DNA from: VMCP01 sp964415065 | Lineage (GTDB): Bacteria; Bacteroidota; Bacteroidia; NS11-12g; UBA955 | Assembly (NCBI GenBank): GCA_964415065.1 | Contig: CAYPYX010000082.1 | Location: 1-9,211, forward strand | DNA length: 9,211 bases | Direction of reading: 5' to 3' | Part shown: positions 5,789 through 9,211 of the stretch, piece after piece | Layout: every line of letters begins with the position of its first letter | Numbering within the stretch: the stretch's first letter is position 1 | Translations under genes and position numbers: made by a program | Notes under the pieces: generated by a model | Seen by the model: the letters and a program-made list of their open reading frames with translations, nothing else | Told to the model about the DNA's origin: nothing | Databases searched by the model: none

Positions 5789-8275
5789 CTACTTCTTACG
5801 CTTTTTCTTTTGATATCCAACGAAAGCCAAAAATGGAGCGATGAAAATTGATGTGAACTTTGCTACCCACGGATTATTTACTTTACGTTCAGAACCGTAG
5901 TATCCATATCCATAACTATAACTATATGTTCCATATCCATATCCGTAACCATATCCGTAACCATAACTATTACCGTAGTTATAACCATATCCGTAACCAG
6001 AAATACCCCCTCTTATACCATTTAAAAGCACATTTATGTTCTTAATTCTACCCTCTACATAGTATCTATTCAAGATATTGGAAACCGCTTCCCTAGGAGT
6101 GTATCCTTGCCTAACAACAAACACGCTTGAATCTACATATTTAGCAATTTCCTGAGCATCCGTTACTAATCCCAAAGGTGGACAGTCAATGACAACGTAA
6201 TCAAAGCTTTTAGCTAATTCATCCAATAAAATCTTATATCTTCCATTTAAGATTAATTCAACAGGATTTGGAGGAATTGGACCTGCTGGAATAACCCAAA
6301 GGTTATCAGTATCATCTACTTTAAACAAAACTTCATCTATTGTGCTACTTCCTGATAAGAAACCACTTAAACCAGTCCTCCTCGAAACACTTAGATATTT
6401 TGCAACATTAGGTTTACGCATATCTGATTCAATAACTACTGTCTTCTTACCTGCAAGAGCAAAAGAAAGAGCAATGTTAGTTGCACAAAAAGATTTTCCT
6501 TCTCCTGGGATACTAGATGTAACCAAAAGCTTATTACAACTGTCTGTCTTAAAGAAGTATCCTAATTGAGTTCTCAAACCTCTGAATTGCTCAGCAATTA
6601 AACTTCTGTTACCATCTTTTACAACCAATGGTGAATCTGTTTTAATTTCAATAATTTCCCCAATAATTGGTGCCTTTGTTCGATTTTCAATTTCAGTTCT
6701 TGATAATACTCTGTTATGAATTGTACTTTTTATGAACAATAAAACCAAAACCAATGCTACAAAACCTAGTGTAAACATTCCAATTGTTTGCGGTACTCTT
6801 GGAGCCACCATATCTCCACCAAACGGCTCTCGTACAACCCTAATATCAGACAGCGTACCAGCCATCTGAATTGCAGCTTCTTCTCTTTTCTCTAATAAGA
6901 ATTTATAAAGTGCATTTTTAATCTCTTGTTGTCTTGTAATATCTAATAACTCTCGCTCCTTCGAGGGAATACTGCGCATTACCTCATCATATTCACGATT
7001 ATATTTTGTATAATCTCCAAGTGCCTTTTTTTGAATCGTTAATAAGTTATTTCTTGTATTTGTAATAACTTCAAGTAAAGATATTTTATACGTTTCTATT
7101 TCTCTCTTAATAAGTTTTACTTGATCATTATTCGGGCCATTGTTCTGAATAGCAACTGCAAACCTATTCTCAGCCTCATATAATTTATCAAAATATGTAT
7201 TTAGATTTGCATCGTTTAAACCGATAGAACTAGGTACCATACCAGGTTTAGAAATTCTACCTTTAACATATCTCTCTAGATCATCCAAAACAAACAATTG
7301 GAGTTCGGTCTGTGCCTTTAATTGATCTCCTGACTCTAATTTTCTCAGAACCCTTTGGGCATCCACGGAAATTCTTTGAACATCATTGTCTCTTTTTACA
7401 CTTACCATTTTCGACTCTATACTATCTAGATCTTTACCAATATATGATAACCGATCATCAATAAAGTCCATTGTGAATCTTGCTTTTTTCCTTTTTTCAG
7501 CTTGTGTTTCTTCCTGATAGCTTTCTACTATTGCATTCAAGTGATCTTTACTTTTCAAAACTGATAGTGATACCACACCAAGATTAATAATACTCGACTT
7601 CTTATCAATTTCTACTTTTAATGAATGTTGCATTGACATAGTTGCTTCTTCTAAAGAAGAAACTTGCAAAAACAACGATTTACCTTTCATGTTTTTGAAT
7701 TCAGCAAACTCCGAATTCTTTGCAGTAGTTCTTATAGTTACTAAAATTCTATTCCCTTTCCAATCAATTACCTGACCCACAGGAAACTTTTTCTTTCCAA
7801 TAGTCACTAGCTTTTTAGAATGATCGTAATCAAAATTATCAGAGGCAGACTTTGCAGAATCTTGATTTAACAAACTTATTTTTACTGCCGGATCTTCTCT
7901 GTATACTTCTCCACTTCTAAACCTACCTACAGAAATTAATCTCAATTGGGACTCTGCTTTTTTAACCGCCCTCCTCATTACAGCTGCACCTTGTAAAACC
8001 TCTAATTCATCCTCCGTGCTAGTACTAGACTTTCCAGTTACTGCTTTTCTTAATAGGTCATCCGTTGTTTCTTCAGAAGCATCTTTTAACAAAATACCCG
8101 CATCTACTCGATACTGGGGAACTTGATATCTAATGTAAACTTTACCTAAAAAAAAGCCTATTATAGCAAACGTTAACAAAACTGGCCAATATGGTAAATA
8201 ATCTCTTAAAAGTACTTCTAAAAACTGTTTGTTTTTATTCTCTTCTTGTTCAAACATGCTATTTTTTGAGTCCAT
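5789..8275 (-). CDS. Wzc-like polysaccharide co-polymerase with BY-kinase domain (tyrosine autokinase)
   Basis: An 828-residue inner-membrane protein controlling chain length and export of a capsule or exopolysaccharide. A cytosolic N-terminus is followed by TM1 (about 30-48). Next is the Wzz-type periplasmic part with long coiled-coil stretches (about 255-320 and 385-470), then a proline-containing GNVR-like segment REPFGGDMVAPRVPQ (482-496) and TM2 (about 497-516). The BY-kinase domain then has EQFRGLRTQL (562-571), Walker A SIPGEGKS (588-595), Walker A' VVIESDMRKP (613-622) and Walker B VVIDCPP (694-700). A Tyr/Gly cluster at 757-793 carries 16 tyrosines, the sites of autophosphorylation in this family. 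Unusually, the protein continues about 30 residues with a hydrophobic segment and ends in KKKRKK. It starts 9 bases after the wza-like stop. The matching phosphatase (Wzb) is not in the window. Confidence 0.94.
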   Translation of the reverse strand: MDSKNSMFEQEENKNKQFLEVLLRDYLPYWPVLLTFAIIGFFLGKVYIRYQVPQYRVDAGILLKDASEETTDDLLRKAVTGKSSTSTEDELEVLQGAAVMRRAVKKAESQLRLISVGRFRSGEVYREDPAVKISLLNQDSAKSASDNFDYDHSKKLVTIGKKKFPVGQVIDWKGNRILVTIRTTAKNSEFAEFKNMKGKSLFLQVSSLEEATMSMQHSLKVEIDKKSSIINLGVVSLSVLKSKDHLNAIVESYQEETQAEKRKKARFTMDFIDDRLSYIGKDLDSIESKMVSVKRDNDVQRISVDAQRVLRKLESGDQLKAQTELQLFVLDDLERYVKGRISKPGMVPSSIGLNDANLNTYFDKLYEAENRFAVAIQNNGPNNDQVKLIKREIETYKISLLEVITNTRNNLLTIQKKALGDYTKYNREYDEVMRSIPSKERELLDITRQQEIKNALYKFLLEKREEAAIQMAGTLSDIRVVREPFGGDMVAPRVPQTIGMFTLGFVALVLVLLFIKSTIHNRVLSRTEIENRTKAPIIGEIIEIKTDSPLVVKDGNRSLIAEQFRGLRTQLGYFFKTDSCNKLLVTSSIPGEGKSFCATNIALSFALAGKKTVVIESDMRKPNVAKYLSVSRRTGLSGFLSGSSTIDEVLFKVDDTDNLWVIPAGPIPPNPVELILNGRYKILLDELAKSFDYVVIDCPPLGLVTDAQEIAKYVDSSVFVVRQGYTPREAVSNILNRYYVEGRIKNINVLLNGIRGGISGYGYGYNYGNSYGYGYGYGYGYGTYSYSYGYGYYGSERKVNNPWVAKFTSIFIAPFLAFVGYQKKKRKK
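5897..6004 (-). repeat. Degenerate 6/12-base repeat tract encoding the Wzc Tyr/Gly cluster
   Basis: On the minus strand the codon pairs GGT/GGA-TAT/TAC recur with a loose 12-base period, seen on the plus strand as repeats of CCATATCCGTAA. It encodes residues 758-793 of the Wzc-like kinase, mostly Gly-Tyr dipeptides with Ser and Asn interruptions. Such tracts can change length by slippage in whole Gly-Tyr units without breaking the frame. Confidence 0.8.
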
Positions 8276-8284
8276 AAATGGAAT

Positions 8285-9088
8285 TTACTTGGATATGTTA
8301 TTGATGAATAAATACAATACAGTTAATGTACTTGTAATAGTTGCAACATAGCTAATTAGCTGAATATTCGTTTCCAAAAACTTACGTTTATTGGGCTCAA
8401 TATAAATTATATCATTTGGTTGCAAATAAAATGCGGGAGATTGAAAAACACTAGCATCGGTTAAATTAATTCGATATGACTTCTGAACATCATTAACCTG
8501 TCGAATCAATAATATATTATCTCGTCTATCCATCCAAGTTAACCCATAAACCATACCCATAAATTGTATTATGTTGGTTTTGTTATTTGCGATTACTACT
8601 GTATTAGCCCGATCAGAAGTTATATATGTAACCCGGAAATTTATCAATCTTACAGAAGCAACGGGTTCTTTCAAGTAAGGCAACAACCATGTTTGCATTG
8701 AATCTCTTAATTGTTGCTGTGTATATCCAAGTACCTTTACAGGTCCTAACTTAGGAAACTCAATATCTCCATTCTCATTTACTAAATAACCAATTACTCC
8801 ACCGCCTTGAGGTCCGTTCATAAGATTCGAAATTGCCATTCCTGTATTTCCTCCCATTCCCAATCCAACTGGCTGATTAAAATACTCTGCGCTTTGTTGG
8901 TCTAATGCATATATTCTTATTAACAGTTGATCTCCCCTTTGAATAATAGGATCGGGTTGTTGCATACTCAAGTTAGCCGTGCTATCCGCTATTCCTTGAA
9001 AATATATCTGCTTTTTATAACTAAAACATGATTGTTGAAATACAGCTAAAAAAAACATTACCCCAACATATAAAAATCTATTTTTCAT
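8285..9088 (-). CDS. Wza-like polysaccharide export outer-membrane lipoprotein
   Basis: A 267-residue export protein that forms, or is part of, the outer-membrane exit for a capsule or exopolysaccharide. Residues 1-20 are a lipoprotein signal with the acylated cysteine at 21 (FQQSC). The lipobox is poor by E. coli rules but normal for Bacteroidota, and the following FSYKKQIYFQG is typical of the family there. The polysaccharide-export domain runs from about 48 to 150 (IIQRGDQLLIRI, then NGDIEFPKLGPVKVLGYT). An SLBB-like domain at about 151-205 follows, with DRRDNILLIRQ. A C-terminal hydrophobic helix (about 240-263) could be the membrane-spanning segment, as in Wza. The usual GEV..PG turn of the SLBB domain is not recognisable (TSDRANTVVI instead). 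The gene is first of the wza-wzc-GT operon, and its partner wzc begins 9 bases later. Confidence 0.92.
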   Translation of the reverse strand: MKNRFLYVGVMFFLAVFQQSCFSYKKQIYFQGIADSTANLSMQQPDPIIQRGDQLLIRIYALDQQSAEYFNQPVGLGMGGNTGMAISNLMNGPQGGGVIGYLVNENGDIEFPKLGPVKVLGYTQQQLRDSMQTWLLPYLKEPVASVRLINFRVTYITSDRANTVVIANNKTNIIQFMGMVYGLTWMDRRDNILLIRQVNDVQKSYRINLTDASVFQSPAFYLQPNDIIYIEPNKRKFLETNIQLISYVATITSTLTVLYLFINNISK

Positions 9089-9104
9089 TCTAAGAATTAA
9101 AAAG

Positions 9105-9112
9105 CAAAATTA
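9105..9112 (-). promoter_or_regulatory. Candidate -7 promoter element before the wza-like gene
   Basis: On the minus strand TAATTTTG is a perfect TAnnTTTG match, 16 bases before the wza-like ATG, which would leave a leader of about ten bases. No clear TTG is found at the -33 spacing, only GTG/TTC-like bases. It sits in the 49-bp gap after the enoyl-CoA hydratase stop. The motif can occur by chance in such AT-rich DNA. Confidence 0.3.
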
Positions 9113-9137
9113 GTGAAATTCCTGATTATGAACACGC

Positions 9138-9211
9138 TCACTTTCTGAACTGCGGAATTCTTTTGTTAAGGAACGCATCCGTGCCTTCTTTGAACTCCTC
9201 GGAGCCAAAAG
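9138..9211 (-). CDS. Enoyl-CoA hydratase/crotonase-family protein, C-terminal end (partial at right edge)
   Basis: The minus strand entering from the right edge reads FGSEEFKEGTDAFLNKRIPQF followed by RK and TGA (9140-9138). The pattern S/T-E-D/E-F-K-E-G-x-x-A-F-L-x-K-R-x-P-x-F is the standard C-terminal helix and tail of crotonase-superfamily enzymes, such as enoyl-CoA hydratases of fatty-acid or amino-acid breakdown. Only 23 codons are visible, so the active-site residues and the exact reaction cannot be judged. It has no evident link to polysaccharide export and probably marks the chromosomal neighbour of the locus. Its GC content (34/74 by hand count) is higher than that of the polysaccharide genes beside it. 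Confidence 0.75.
   Translation of the reverse strand, partial: FGSEEFKEGTDAFLNKRIPQFRK

Noticed and set aside
5897..6004. Short regular repeats as a possible CRISPR array
   Set aside because: The period is about 12 bases with no spacers, and it encodes Gly-Tyr repeats in frame in the Wzc-like kinase.
5860..6045. Plus-strand frame with repeated His, Asn and Tyr residues
   Set aside because: It is the antisense of the Wzc Tyr/Gly repeat tract and the tail; its apparent repeats come from that tract.

Overview
The window looks like a chromosomal piece of a low-GC Bacteroidota genome. The signs are AT-rich coding, very few Shine-Dalgarno-like leaders, promoter-like TAnnTTTG elements of the Bacteroidota sigma factor, a 421-residue CysN, a DUF2061-CysC pairing, and a Wza-Wzc pair with a Tyr/Gly-rich Wzc tail. 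I cannot place it below phylum with confidence.

Layout, left to right. (1) Positions 1-255, minus strand: the C-terminal part of an SDR-type nucleotide-sugar epimerase. It runs off the left edge and is cut off at its N-terminal side by in-frame stops. (2) 295-702, minus: an Rrf2-family regulator with a cluster of four cysteines. (3) 703-848: a 146-bp divergent intergenic region with a good Bacteroidota-type promoter facing right. (4) 849-4709, plus: a tight five-gene operon cysQ - DUF2061 - cysC - cysD - cysN, closed by a strong hairpin terminator at 4718-4755. (5) 4759-9088, minus: an exopolysaccharide operon transcribed as wza-like lipoprotein, wzc-like tyrosine autokinase, then a family 2 glycosyltransferase. 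It converges on cysN. (6) 9138-9211, minus: the last 23 codons of an enoyl-CoA hydratase/crotonase-family gene, running off the right edge.

How the parts work together. CysD/CysN turn sulfate and ATP into APS, CysC phosphorylates APS to PAPS, and CysQ removes the 3'-phosphate of PAP left when PAPS is used. The window holds no PAPS/APS reductase, sulfite reductase, sulfate permease or sulfotransferase. The cassette could therefore feed cysteine synthesis elsewhere or sulfation of the neighbouring polysaccharide; the sequence does not decide. The Wza/Wzc pair forms the export and control machinery of a capsule or exopolysaccharide, and the GT2 enzyme adds a sugar.

The most notable features are the plus-strand sulfate-activation cassette lying between minus-strand polysaccharide genes, the broken epimerase at its border, the GC-richer edges around an AT-rich core, an unusual Wzc tail, and a non-standard cysteine spacing in the Rrf2 regulator. 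I saw no tRNA, rRNA, CRISPR array or insertion sequence.
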